Below are positions 26,140-34,181 of a DNA stretch of 64,000 nucleotides, in pieces. Source of the DNA: Ruminococcus sp. (GTDB lineage: Bacteria; Bacillota; Clostridia; Oscillospirales; Ruminococcaceae). Under the pieces are notes generated by a model. It was not told where the DNA came from, searched no databases, and saw only the letters and a program-made list of their open reading frames with translations. The stretch lies in assembly GCA_016290875.1 (NCBI GenBank), contig JAEEVL010000007.1, positions 1 to 64,000 on the forward strand, read 5' to 3'. Each line of letters opens with the position of its first letter. The stretch's first letter is position 1. The position numbers were made by a program, and so were the translations under genes.

Positions 26140-26169
26140 TTGACAGGCGGTTGTTTGTGCAGGTATACA
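26140..26169 (+). promoter_or_regulatory. Promoter of the phage-derived cassette
   Basis: TTGACA (26140-26145), 18 bases, TATACA (26164-26169), about 110 bases before the first phage gene. Confidence 0.6.
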
Positions 26170-26291
26170 AAGTGATAAATTATTTTTTTCTTATTCAACG
26201 GGTTTACATTGAAAATCGCCTCTTTTTTGCCCCTTAGTGAACGGCGGTTACGTTCGGGACGAAAGGAGGTCTTTTTATCAGAAAAAATGAA

Positions 26292-26783
26292 ATGCTGAAA
26301 AAGCAGCGAGAACTGTTCTGCTGTTATTATGCGGTGCTGGGCAATATCTCGGAAGCTGCCGCAAAAGCAGGATTCCCTGCCGAAACTGCTCTAATAAACG
26401 GTATGGAGTGCCTGCGCTCAGCGGTCTGCCGCAAAAAGATAGGTGAGCTAAGAGAGCTGATATCCGGCAAGGGTGAGGTCATCGCAGGTCTGAAGCGACT
26501 TGCGTTCGGCAGCTGTAAGGACGCTGTCGTTCTCGCCTTTGCAGAGGAACTTCCGCCGGCAGATATCATCGAAAAGCTCGATCTGTTCAATGTTTCGGAG
26601 ATCAAGCGCGTGAAAGGCGGAGGTGTGGAGGTCAAGCTGTTCGACAGACTCAAAGCTCTCGAAAAACTCTTTGAACTGGAGAATGCTTTCTCTGACCGCG
26701 ATAAGGCTGCCGGTCTGATAAAGGCGCTCAGCCTGTCTGACGAGGAGGTGAATGACGTTGAAAATAACCAAGCTCTCACTTAA
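26292..26783 (+). CDS. Phage terminase small subunit
   Basis: A 163-residue DNA-recognition subunit of the packaging motor. The N-terminal helix-turn-helix pattern LKKQRELFCCYYAVLGNISEAAAKAGFPAETALINGMECLRSAVCRKKI is typical of the Terminase_2 family. The strong site AAAGGAGGT at 26262-26270 is 21 bases before this ATG but only 6 before an in-frame ATC (26277) giving IRKNEMLKKQ, so translation may begin upstream at a rare codon, or an ATG there has been lost. It overlaps terL by 32 bases. Confidence 0.85.
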   Translation: MLKKQRELFCCYYAVLGNISEAAAKAGFPAETALINGMECLRSAVCRKKIGELRELISGKGEVIAGLKRLAFGSCKDAVVLAFAEELPPADIIEKLDLFNVSEIKRVKGGGVEVKLFDRLKALEKLFELENAFSDRDKAAGLIKALSLSDEEVNDVENNQALT

Positions 26784-28005
26784 ACAGAAGATCGCGCTGA
26801 AATGGTGGGATATGCCCCATTACCGCGGTATGGACGCTCTGATATGCGACGGTGCTGTCAGAAGCGGAAAAACGCTGTCCATGTCGCTCGGCTTTATGTT
26901 CTGGGCGTGCAGCAGATTCAGCGGCAGTTCGTTTGCTATGTGCGGCAAGACTATCACATCGCTCCGCAGAAATGTTGTGGCACCGATGCTTCCGATACTC
27001 ACAGGTCTCGGCTTCACCTGCACAGAAAAGGTCAGCGCAAACTATATCGATGTAACTCTGCTCGGCAGGACAAACCGCTTCTACCTTTTCGGCGGCAAAG
27101 ACGAAAGTTCGGCCGCTCTTATCCAGGGTATGACTCTCACCGGCGTATTATTCGATGAGGTCGCTCTTATGCCGCGCTCGTTCGTGGAACAGGCTCTCGC
27201 AAGATGTTCTGTGACCGGCTCGAAAATGTGGTTCAACTGCAATCCGGATACGCCGGTACACTGGTTCTACACGGACTGGATAAAAAAAGCGGAAGATAAA
27301 CACGCGCTGTACCTGCACTTTACTATGGACGACAATCCTTCACTCTCACATGACATGAAGGAGCGCTACAAAAGGCTCTACACAGGGGCTTTCTATGACA
27401 GGTTCATTCTCGGAAAATGGACTGCCGCTCACGGTGCGGTCTATCCGATGTTCTCACCGGAGAAACATATCTACTCCGGAGATGTCGAGTGCGAACGCTT
27501 CGTTATATCCTGCGACTACGGTACTGTAAATCCTTCCTCGTTCGGTCTGTGGGGACTCCGTCGCGGCGTATGGCACCGCATTAAGGAGTACTACTATTCC
27601 TCGAAAAAAGAGGGGAGTCAGCGCACGGACGAGGAACACTATTCGGCTCTCGAAGAACTCGCAGGCAGCCGCGTGATAACTAAGGTCATCGTCGATCCGT
27701 CTGCCGCAAGCTTCATCGAGTGTATCCGCAGACACGGAAAATTCAGAGTCGCAAGGGCAGACAACGATGTTGTCACAGGTATAAGGAATGTGAGCAGCGC
27801 TCTGCGGCAGGGAAAGCTTATGTTCCATGAGTCGTGCAGGGATATTATCCGGGAGTTTCAGCTGTACCGCTGGAACGAAAATTCCGGAAACGATGTCCCT
27901 GTCAAGGAAAACGATCACGCTATGGACGATATGCGCTATTTTGTAATGGATACGTTAATTCACAGCGACAGCGGCGGTTTTGCCGCTCTATCGGTAGCGA
28001 GATAA
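26752..28005 (+). CDS. Phage terminase large subunit (PBSX type)
   Basis: ATPase/nuclease of headful packaging, 417 residues. Visible: Walker-A-like CDGAVRSGKTLSM (residues 31-43), Walker B VLFDEVALM, the coupling segment WFNCNPDTPVHWFY, and the RNase H-like nuclease acids in ISCDYGTVNPSSFG, KVIVDPSAASF and HAMDDMRYF. All motifs are intact, so the gene is not obviously decaying. GAGGAGGTGA precedes the start. Confidence 0.93.
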   Translation: MTLKITKLSLKQKIALKWWDMPHYRGMDALICDGAVRSGKTLSMSLGFMFWACSRFSGSSFAMCGKTITSLRRNVVAPMLPILTGLGFTCTEKVSANYIDVTLLGRTNRFYLFGGKDESSAALIQGMTLTGVLFDEVALMPRSFVEQALARCSVTGSKMWFNCNPDTPVHWFYTDWIKKAEDKHALYLHFTMDDNPSLSHDMKERYKRLYTGAFYDRFILGKWTAAHGAVYPMFSPEKHIYSGDVECERFVISCDYGTVNPSSFGLWGLRRGVWHRIKEYYYSSKKEGSQRTDEEHYSALEELAGSRVITKVIVDPSAASFIECIRRHGKFRVARADNDVVTGIRNVSSALRQGKLMFHESCRDIIREFQLYRWNENSGNDVPVKENDHAMDDMRYFVMDTLIHSDSGGFAALSVAR

Positions 28006-28045
28006 CAGAACTGCCGCCGTTCAGTTTATCGCAGAAGGAGGAAAA

Positions 28046-29191
28046 ATGAAACTTTTCAAACGAAAATCAGCCGTTCCGGCAGCGGCAGAGATAGTTTCGG
28101 CTCAGCGCTGCAAAAGCGCCCTGCCGCCTCTGCCGTCAGCTGTCGGACAGGCTGAAAAAGAACTCTACGACAGGCTGCGGTTCGCCGTTCCTGTCATAGA
28201 CGCTGCTATTATGAAGATCATACGCCTTACGGGTGGTTTCAGAGTGGTATGCAGCGATGAAGATATGCAGGAAACGCTGGACAATATCCTCGAAAATATC
28301 CCTGTCGGTCTTACCGGAAAGTCTATCGGCTGCTTTGCCGATAACTTCCTTGACAGTCTGCTCACCTACGGCAGCGCTGTCGGCGAGATAGTCAAGGATA
28401 CGGAAAATCAGCGCATTGCAGGTCTGTGGCTCGGCGATGTTTCAAAGGTGAGCGTTTCAGCCGGAAGCACGCCTTTTTCACGCTGCTACACAGTAAGGCT
28501 TCCGGACGGTGCTCTGCACAGGATAGCTCACCCCGAGAATATCCTCTATGCTTCGCTCATCGGCGGTCACTCCCTGCTGAGAGGTCTGCCTGCGCTCAGC
28601 AGTATACTGCTACGCATATACGAATGTATAGGACAGAACTACGACCGCGCCGGGAATGTCCGGTACGCTGTCACCTACAAGCCTCAGGCAGGTTCGGACG
28701 ATATGATATATTCCCGTGAACGCGCTCAGCAGATAGCGAACGAGTGGGCAGACGGTATGAATTCCGCTCGTTACGGGCAGGTGAAGGATTTCGTGGCTGT
28801 CGGGGACGTCGATATAAAGGTCATAGGGGCGGACAATCAGCTCTTCGATACGAATGTGCCGGTGAGACAGCTCCTCGAACAACTCATAGCAAAGCTTTCG
28901 ATACCGCCGTTTCTGCTTGGTCTGAACTGGAGCAGTACGGAGCGTATGTCATCTCAGCAGGCGGATATTCTCACCTCAGAACTGGAATATTACAGACGGC
29001 TCATAAGTCCCGTTATCTGCGAGATAGCAGAAGCCTGTCTGAGCTCTGTCGGTTCGGATGCCGGTTGCCGCATAGAATGGGACAATATCAATCTTCAGGA
29101 CGAGACTGCTCTTGCCGAAGCCCGTCTGAAAAATGCTCAGGCAAGAGAAACAGAGCTGCGTATTGAACAGCAGCTCGCAGATAAATCTTAA
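28046..29191 (+). CDS. Phage portal protein
   Basis: A 381-residue portal of the SPP1 gp6/DUF935-like type: N-terminal DRLRFAVPVIDAAIMKIIRLTGGFRV, stem and clip region, VPVRQLLEQLIAKLSIPPFLLGLNWSSTERMSSQQADI and a Gln/Glu-rich C-terminal helix. It forms the DNA gateway ring for the terminase. Typical place between terL and capsid, with AAGGAGG before the start. Confidence 0.87.
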   Translation: MKLFKRKSAVPAAAEIVSAQRCKSALPPLPSAVGQAEKELYDRLRFAVPVIDAAIMKIIRLTGGFRVVCSDEDMQETLDNILENIPVGLTGKSIGCFADNFLDSLLTYGSAVGEIVKDTENQRIAGLWLGDVSKVSVSAGSTPFSRCYTVRLPDGALHRIAHPENILYASLIGGHSLLRGLPALSSILLRIYECIGQNYDRAGNVRYAVTYKPQAGSDDMIYSRERAQQIANEWADGMNSARYGQVKDFVAVGDVDIKVIGADNQLFDTNVPVRQLLEQLIAKLSIPPFLLGLNWSSTERMSSQQADILTSELEYYRRLISPVICEIAEACLSSVGSDAGCRIEWDNINLQDETALAEARLKNAQARETELRIEQQLADKS

Positions 29192-29215
29192 CATTATTAT
29201 TTTTGGAGGTATATT

Positions 29216-30184
29216 ATGTATAACGATATCAGACTTGAAAAAGGACTCTATAACCTCAGCGGAAGATCTTTCACCGCTGCACTCGAGGAGCTCGATCCCT
29301 CTGCGGCTTACGCTGGGACTCCGCTCGAAAAGCTCGACGCTTTCGAGAGACAGCTCAAGCGCTTCAATATCCGTATAAGCGGTCAGGACTGCGACTGTGT
29401 GGAGAAGTTCTTTACTTCGACCGAAACGGCTGTGCTCTTCCCCGAATTCGTAACACGCTCTATCAGAAAGGGCTTCGATGAAACTATTCTCGGCTCGGTA
29501 TGCGCCGCCAAGACAGTTATCTCTTCCAGCAAGTACCTCGGCTGTGTCCTCGATGACTCTGAGGATTATGTTCCGACTGCTCAGACTGCTTCGCTCCCCG
29601 AAGCTACTGTTACCGAAGGCTCTGAGCCTATTTCTCTCGCCAAGTACGGCAGACTCATCAGCGCTTCATATGAGGCGGTCCGCCAGCAGAGACTTGATGT
29701 GTTCGGTGTTATGCTCAGAAGCATTGGCGTGAGACTTGCGGCTTCCGTAGTAAAAACTGCCGTTGAAGTCCTCGCTGATGATGCTGATGAGATCGAAACA
29801 GCAGGGACTTCCCTTACATATGCCGATCTTGCGACACTCTACGGCTGTTTCAGCGACTTCGATATGACAACGGTCATCGCCGCGCCCGAAAACGCTTCCA
29901 TCATAGCGGCTATGGACCAGGTCAAGGAATGCTCGGCTAATACTGCCGGCAGGTTGGTTCTCCCGCTCGGCGCAGAACTAATCAAGTGCTCGGCGGCCGA
30001 AAGCGATGCGATCATCGGTATCGACCGCGATTTCGCGCTTGAATTCATCACAAGCACTAACCTTGTTATGGAGACGGATAAGCTCATCGACCGTCAGCTC
30101 GATCAGATGACGGTCTCTATCACCTGCGGCTTCAAGAAGATAACTCCCGACGCTGTAAAGGTGCTCAGAATAAAGAGCGAATAA
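29216..30184 (+). CDS. Phage major capsid protein (HK97-like)
   Basis: A 322-residue protein. An N-terminal segment of about 90 residues is followed by FFTSTETAVLFPEFVTRSIRKGFDETI, a common entry to HK97-fold shells, then a long A-domain and a C-terminal VMETDKLIDRQLDQMTVSITCGFKKITPDAVKVLRI strand pair. It comes before the protease gene, the reverse of the usual order. Its many acidic residues and efficient ribosome site suggest it can still be made. Confidence 0.78.
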   Translation: MYNDIRLEKGLYNLSGRSFTAALEELDPSAAYAGTPLEKLDAFERQLKRFNIRISGQDCDCVEKFFTSTETAVLFPEFVTRSIRKGFDETILGSVCAAKTVISSSKYLGCVLDDSEDYVPTAQTASLPEATVTEGSEPISLAKYGRLISASYEAVRQQRLDVFGVMLRSIGVRLAASVVKTAVEVLADDADEIETAGTSLTYADLATLYGCFSDFDMTTVIAAPENASIIAAMDQVKECSANTAGRLVLPLGAELIKCSAAESDAIIGIDRDFALEFITSTNLVMETDKLIDRQLDQMTVSITCGFKKITPDAVKVLRIKSE

Positions 30185-30255
30185 CCATAACATAAGGAAA
30201 CGGCGCTCTGTCTGCGGACGGAGCCGCCTTTCCGCGATAATGCAAGGAGGACAAT

Positions 30256-31089
30256 ATGGATAAGTTGATTCTTGATAAGATAAACAAATTCACCCGCCGT
30301 CCTATGAAAGAGGACGAGATATACGCTTTTTCAGTCGTGCTATGTGACAACGATATCGACCGCGACTGCGAGTGCTTTTCCGATGAAGCACTCGGCGAAC
30401 TGAAAGAGAAGTTCGTCGGCAGGACCGGTATCTTCGACCACAATGCAAGCTCCGCAAATCAGACTGCCCGTATCTATGAGACGGAAGTCGTCACGGACTC
30501 CGAACGTCTGACAAAGACCGGAAAGCCTTACAAATACCTGAAAGCCGGCACTTATATGGTCCGTACAGAAGAAAATGCTCACCTCATCGCTGAGATAGAC
30601 GGCGGTATAAAAAAGGAAGTGAGCGTATCCTGTACGGCTCAAAAGCGAACCTGTTCCGTGTGCGGCTGTGACAGGAGCATCGGCGGCTGCGCTCACGTAA
30701 AGGGAAAGAAATACAGCGGCAGGCTCTGTCATGACATTCTCAGCGGTATCACAGACGCTTACGAATGGAGCTTTGTTGCTGTTCCGGCTCAGGTAAACGC
30801 CGGTGTGACAAAGCACTTTTCGGATAAGGATAAGGTCGTTTCTCAGCCGGCTTGTGCTGACTCTGAGACAGCGGAAGAGATTCGCCGTGACATCCGCAGG
30901 CTCGCTTATTTCGTCAGCGGTACAAATGCCGCAAAGTCTCTCGGTATGACCTGCCGTTGTATGGACTCTTCACAGCTGACTGAGCTGAAAAAGTCACTCG
31001 AAAAACAACTCGTCAAAGGCTGTATATCTGTGCAGCTCGCTCCGGACAGCTGCGATACCGAAGATAATTCCGGATTTTCTATGAAATGA
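30256..31089 (+). CDS. Prohead-protease-like protein with cysteine cluster
   Basis: A 277-residue protein. The S78/DUF2213-type maturation protease pattern is recognisable: DNDIDRDCECFSDEALGELKEKFVG, His in GIFDHN, Ser in KKEVSVSC and the family end ITDAYEWSFVAVPAQVNAGVTK. Between them sits CSVCGCDRSIGGCAH, a possible small zinc or Fe-S knuckle. The C-terminal 90 residues (RRDIRRLAYFVSGTNAAKSLGMTCRC...) may be a scaffold part. Capsid processing is inferred. Confidence 0.72.
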   Translation: MDKLILDKINKFTRRPMKEDEIYAFSVVLCDNDIDRDCECFSDEALGELKEKFVGRTGIFDHNASSANQTARIYETEVVTDSERLTKTGKPYKYLKAGTYMVRTEENAHLIAEIDGGIKKEVSVSCTAQKRTCSVCGCDRSIGGCAHVKGKKYSGRLCHDILSGITDAYEWSFVAVPAQVNAGVTKHFSDKDKVVSQPACADSETAEEIRRDIRRLAYFVSGTNAAKSLGMTCRCMDSSQLTELKKSLEKQLVKGCISVQLAPDSCDTEDNSGFSMK

Positions 31090-31097
31090 GGCAGAAT

Positions 31098-31460
31098 ATG
31101 AATATTGAATCAGTAAAGACTCTTTTTGAACTGTTTTCCGGCGAAAGTGCGGATAACTTCATCCCTCTCGTCAGACTCGCGGTCGATGAAACAGAGAAAA
31201 TGCTGCTCCCCGATGCTGACGCTTCAGATATAAGACTCGAATTCCTCGCGGCTGCTGTTGCAAACCACCGATTCAGACGCATAATGTGTACCCGTGACCG
31301 CACTCAGTCAACTTACGCAGGCAAAATGCCCGACCTGAGATACTCTTCTGTATCAGGTTCGGAAAAGCTGCTGCGTGACTATCTCACACTCTGCAAGGAA
31401 CTCATAAAGCCGCAGACTTTCACTTTTGCTGCTTTTTCCGGAAAGGAGGAAATATGCTGA
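31098..31460 (+). CDS. Head-tail connector-like protein
   Basis: A 120-residue, mainly helical protein after the start MNIESVKTLFELFSG (GAGG precedes it). Position right after capsid and protease and an all-helical makeup fit the gp6/gp15-type head completion proteins. The sequence itself is not diagnostic. It overlaps the next ORF by 7 bases. Confidence 0.55.
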   Translation: MNIESVKTLFELFSGESADNFIPLVRLAVDETEKMLLPDADASDIRLEFLAAAVANHRFRRIMCTRDRTQSTYAGKMPDLRYSSVSGSEKLLRDYLTLCKELIKPQTFTFAAFSGKEEIC

Positions 31461-31864
31461 ATACTATAATAGATACTGTTGTATCAACTCTGAAAAGCGC
31501 AGGCGCACAGCCTGTTTACAGCGCTTTCGATGCAGTTCCGGTCGAAAGAAAGACAAAGGATATTTACACAATAGTTGGTGTGGATTCGTTCTCGAGCACC
31601 GCTCCCGTTTTCTCTCAGTATGTGGTGTACGTACCGTTCAAGGCGGAGATAAGCATTAAGGCGGCGGCTCCGCCGGATACGCCGGCAAGCGCTCTGTTGG
31701 CCTATTACAGCAGATATATCGCTCCGGCTGTCGGTGAGCTGTCAGGTCTTGAGTGTTCGCTGAAAAATCTCACCGTGAAATCTGATTCAAATATACAGCG
31801 GCTCGTTCTTTCGGCGGTGCTCTCCGCAGGCGGTATCACAAGAATCGAAAGGAGCGAACCATGA
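31454..31864 (+). CDS. Phage neck or tail-completion-like protein
   Basis: A 136-residue alpha/beta protein (NTIIDTVVSTLKSAGAQPVYSAFDAVPVERK...VYVPFKAEISIKAAAPPDT). Size, position and the N-terminal helix plus beta core resemble tail-terminator or minor head proteins. It overlaps the following gene by 4 bases (ATGA). Confidence 0.5.
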   Translation: MLNTIIDTVVSTLKSAGAQPVYSAFDAVPVERKTKDIYTIVGVDSFSSTAPVFSQYVVYVPFKAEISIKAAAPPDTPASALLAYYSRYIAPAVGELSGLECSLKNLTVKSDSNIQRLVLSAVLSAGGITRIERSEP

Positions 31865-32250
31865 GCATTGTCACTGTGCTTAACAGCCGTCAGGCTGAGG
31901 AGGTCGCCCTCGGTCAGCTAACTCTGTGGTGTGAAGAATTCACAGCGGCCGCTGTAAGAGTACTTTCGGAGACTTCTACTGTCTCCGGTAATAATACTGT
32001 CACGAATACTTACCCACGATACGCCCGAATAACGCTCAAAGGCAGGGCTTTCTGCGAAGATGTTCCCATGTATCACGCTATGGAGCTCGACAGTATGCTC
32101 CGGGACGGTACTGTTTTCGATGTGTCCTACCGCGGAATGGTGATGAAAAACTGCCGGGTGCAGTCCTACACGGTAAGTGACAAGGGACTGAATGAGCTCG
32201 CTGTTTCGGTGGTTCTTGCCGCTGAATATCTCGAAGAAGAGGAGGTTTAA
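31861..32250 (+). CDS. Phage structural protein, tail-tube-like
   Basis: A 129-residue beta-rich protein (YPRYARITLKGRAFCEDVPMYHAMELDSMLRDGTVFDVSYRGMVMKNCRVQSYTVSDKG) resembling small tail-tube or baseplate-initiator domains in strand spacing. Identification rests mainly on its place in the cassette. Confidence 0.45.
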   Translation: MSIVTVLNSRQAEEVALGQLTLWCEEFTAAAVRVLSETSTVSGNNTVTNTYPRYARITLKGRAFCEDVPMYHAMELDSMLRDGTVFDVSYRGMVMKNCRVQSYTVSDKGLNELAVSVVLAAEYLEEEEV

Positions 32251-32251
32251 A

Positions 32252-33178
32252 ATGAATGTAGGAATAGAAGTCACAAACAAAAACGGTACGACATTCCAGG
32301 AAAACAAAGTGCTCAGCTTTGAGTTCAGAAAAGACGCTTATCTGCCTTACAGTCTGCTCAGGATAAGACTTACCGGAAGCAGCGCCGATTACTCCGATGC
32401 CACCGCTGTCAAGCTACGAATAGGCGGTTTCACGCCGCATTACGGTCTGATAGACTCGATAACAACAGAGACTTCCGGCGGTAATACAGTCGTGAATATT
32501 GTTTCAAGGGGATTCACTTCCCTGCTGTGTCAGAATCAGATCGAACCAGGTCTGAAAACAGGCGTTTCTGTAAACAGTCTCATGAACAGCTTCTATAACT
32601 TTCCCAATGTCACCTGGGAACACAGCTCCGATACAGGCTATATCTACGTCAGACCAAATACGTCCATGTGGGACGCACTCTCCAATCTCGCATACAAGCT
32701 TTACGGCGTTTATCCATATATACGCGGTCAGAATCAGATAAGAACTTCTCCTGCACTCACTCCACGTACCTTCGTTTATACCGACGATCAGCTCATCGCA
32801 AAGGGTTCCCGTCTCCTCGGCAGGCGACTCATAAGTAATTTCCATATGGCTGACATAAACGGCGATTACGGGTACTATGAACTCACGGACACTGACGTTA
32901 CCGATATGGGCATTGTCCGCCACAGCTTCTTTGATCTTGATATGCGCTTCCTGCGCGATCCTCAGGATGCCCTCGTCTACCGCGATAAATTCGCCTGCAG
33001 AGCCTGGAAACAAGTCTTCTGCAAACGCAGCGGCTACCACGGCGAGGACCTCTCGGATATTATATCGTTCGGTTCTGTCTGTGCAGAACGCATATCAGCC
33101 GTCACCGTCACCGGAAACAGCTCCGGTATCATCACCGAATCTTCTGTCTACCACGATAAGTTCCCTCACACTCAATGA
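32252..33178 (+). CDS. Phage tail hub-like protein (gpD/XkdQ type)
   Basis: A 308-residue protein beginning MNVGIEVTNKNGTTF, with GAGGAGG before the start. VLSFEFRKDAYLPYSLLRIRLTG...AVKLRIGGFTPHYGLIDSI...NIVSRGFTSLLCQNQIEPG matches the late-control gpD/XkdQ family, in which a rigid-body beta domain is followed by an LysM-like region (YIYVRPNTSMWDALSNLAYKLYGVYPYI). It is the last gene of the cassette; no tape measure, baseplate, fibre, holin or endolysin follows. Confidence 0.68.
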   Translation: MNVGIEVTNKNGTTFQENKVLSFEFRKDAYLPYSLLRIRLTGSSADYSDATAVKLRIGGFTPHYGLIDSITTETSGGNTVVNIVSRGFTSLLCQNQIEPGLKTGVSVNSLMNSFYNFPNVTWEHSSDTGYIYVRPNTSMWDALSNLAYKLYGVYPYIRGQNQIRTSPALTPRTFVYTDDQLIAKGSRLLGRRLISNFHMADINGDYGYYELTDTDVTDMGIVRHSFFDLDMRFLRDPQDALVYRDKFACRAWKQVFCKRSGYHGEDLSDIISFGSVCAERISAVTVTGNSSGIITESSVYHDKFPHTQ

Positions 33179-33245
33179 CCTCCCAGCATATAATATTACA
33201 GCACCTCCCATATGTGTGGTTCTTGTACTGTGATCTGCTGCTCTT

Positions 33246-33286
33246 ATTGAGGGAAACCCTTTTGAAAAAGGGTTTCCCTCAATAAT
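33246..33286 (+). terminator. Terminator closing the phage cassette
   Basis: ATTGAGGGAAACCC...GGGTTTCCCTCAAT, a 14-bp perfect stem about 70 bases after the last phage gene. Confidence 0.75.
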
Positions 33287-33356
33287 AACCATAAATGTCA
33301 CTGTACAAAAATCGCACATATGAGGGTGGTGCATATTCGTGCAGGAGGTCCTGCTT

Positions 33357-33590
33357 ATGAAGGGAACATACAGGCTCAGTGGGCTTCGTGAGGGGGAGGA
33401 TTGCCGGGTATGCCGGCTTCTTTGCCGCGGCAGGCTGAGAAATCGTCTCAGCGATCTCGGGTTCATACCGGGTGTTCGTGTGGTGTGTCTGAAAAAGAGC
33501 TTTTCCGGCGATCCGGTCGCTTATAAAATCTGCGGAACGGTGATAGCGCTCCGGAACAGTGATGCTGATGATATTATTGTTTCGGGGTGA
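33357..33590 (+). CDS. feoA: FeoA-family protein
   Basis: A 77-residue SH3-like FeoA: YRLSGLREGEDCRVCRLLCRGRLRNRLSDLGFIPGVRVVCLKKSFSGDPVAYKICGTVIALR. Assists FeoB ferrous-iron uptake at the membrane, or acts as a small regulator when alone. No feoB follows. The start is the ATG 8 bases after AGGAGG; an upstream GTG overlaps that site. Confidence 0.9.
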   Translation: MKGTYRLSGLREGEDCRVCRLLCRGRLRNRLSDLGFIPGVRVVCLKKSFSGDPVAYKICGTVIALRNSDADDIIVSG

Positions 33591-33623
33591 ATAACATTGA
33601 AAAGTACCCGGCAGATAAAGTAC

Positions 33624-33662
33624 AAAGGAACGTAGTCACTTTGGAATCCCATTATTGGTTTT
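33624..33662 (+). repeat. Partial interspersed repeat, copy 3
   Basis: Only the right end of the family is present: CAAAGGAACGTAGTCACTTTGG followed by AATCCCATTATTGGT, like the ends of the copies at 24196 and 47278. Confidence 0.6.
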
Positions 33663-33677
33663 TCAGGTTTTACAGAC

Positions 33678-33718
33678 AAAAGCTCCCGGAACTATTCCCG
33701 GGAGCTTGCTTTTATACT
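33678..33718. terminator. Bidirectional terminator
   Basis: AAAAGCTCCCGGGA/TCCCGGGAGCTT-type hairpin followed by GCTTTTAT, between feoA and the convergent gene at 33712. Confidence 0.75.
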
Positions 33719-34167
33719 GGGGGATTTTCGGCTATATAGCGGTCGAGTATCTCCGCTGCCGTTCTTACAAATACCGAACAGGGGCGTACCTTGTAATACT
33801 CCTCTGTTCGCTTTTCGGGAGTCGGTGTGCTGGTGACTTTAAGGCCTTTCAGCAGTTCGCGGCAGATGATAGTGCCGTGTACCTCTTTGAACTCCTCTGC
33901 AAGCTGCTGGATACGCTTATAGTGGAGCGCCTTTTTCTTGTCGTCCTTTTCGATACCCTCGCCGTAGAGTATGCCTGCGACCATGAACATTCCGGAACAG
34001 GTGCCGCATACCTCCCTCATACGTCCCATACCGGCACCGAACGACGATGAAAGTCTCAGTGCGAGTGCTTCGTCCATTCCTGTTACATCTGCAAACGCTA
34101 CGAATATCGACTGGGCACAGTTTAGTCCCTCTGCGAAGAGTTTATAAGCCTTTTCGGCGTGATCCAT
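33712..34167 (-). CDS. C_GCAxxG_C_C family redox protein
   Basis: A 151-residue protein with the family's spaced cysteines: LNCAQSIF, FGAGMGRMREVCGTCSGMFMVAG (C-GxCSG core) and later IICRELL and RPCSVFV. Members are probably redox-active or bind metal; the exact reaction is unknown. Single gene starting just before the diguanylate cyclase gene, separated by 14 bases, so they may form an operon. Confidence 0.88.
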   Translation of the reverse strand: MDHAEKAYKLFAEGLNCAQSIFVAFADVTGMDEALALRLSSSFGAGMGRMREVCGTCSGMFMVAGILYGEGIEKDDKKKALHYKRIQQLAEEFKEVHGTIICRELLKGLKVTSTPTPEKRTEEYYKVRPCSVFVRTAAEILDRYIAENPPV

Positions 34168-34181
34168 TTAATACAGCTCCT

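Noticed and set aside
33357..33590. FeoA as a member of the phage cassette
   Set aside because: A strong terminator lies between them and the protein is a clear chromosomal FeoA-type domain.
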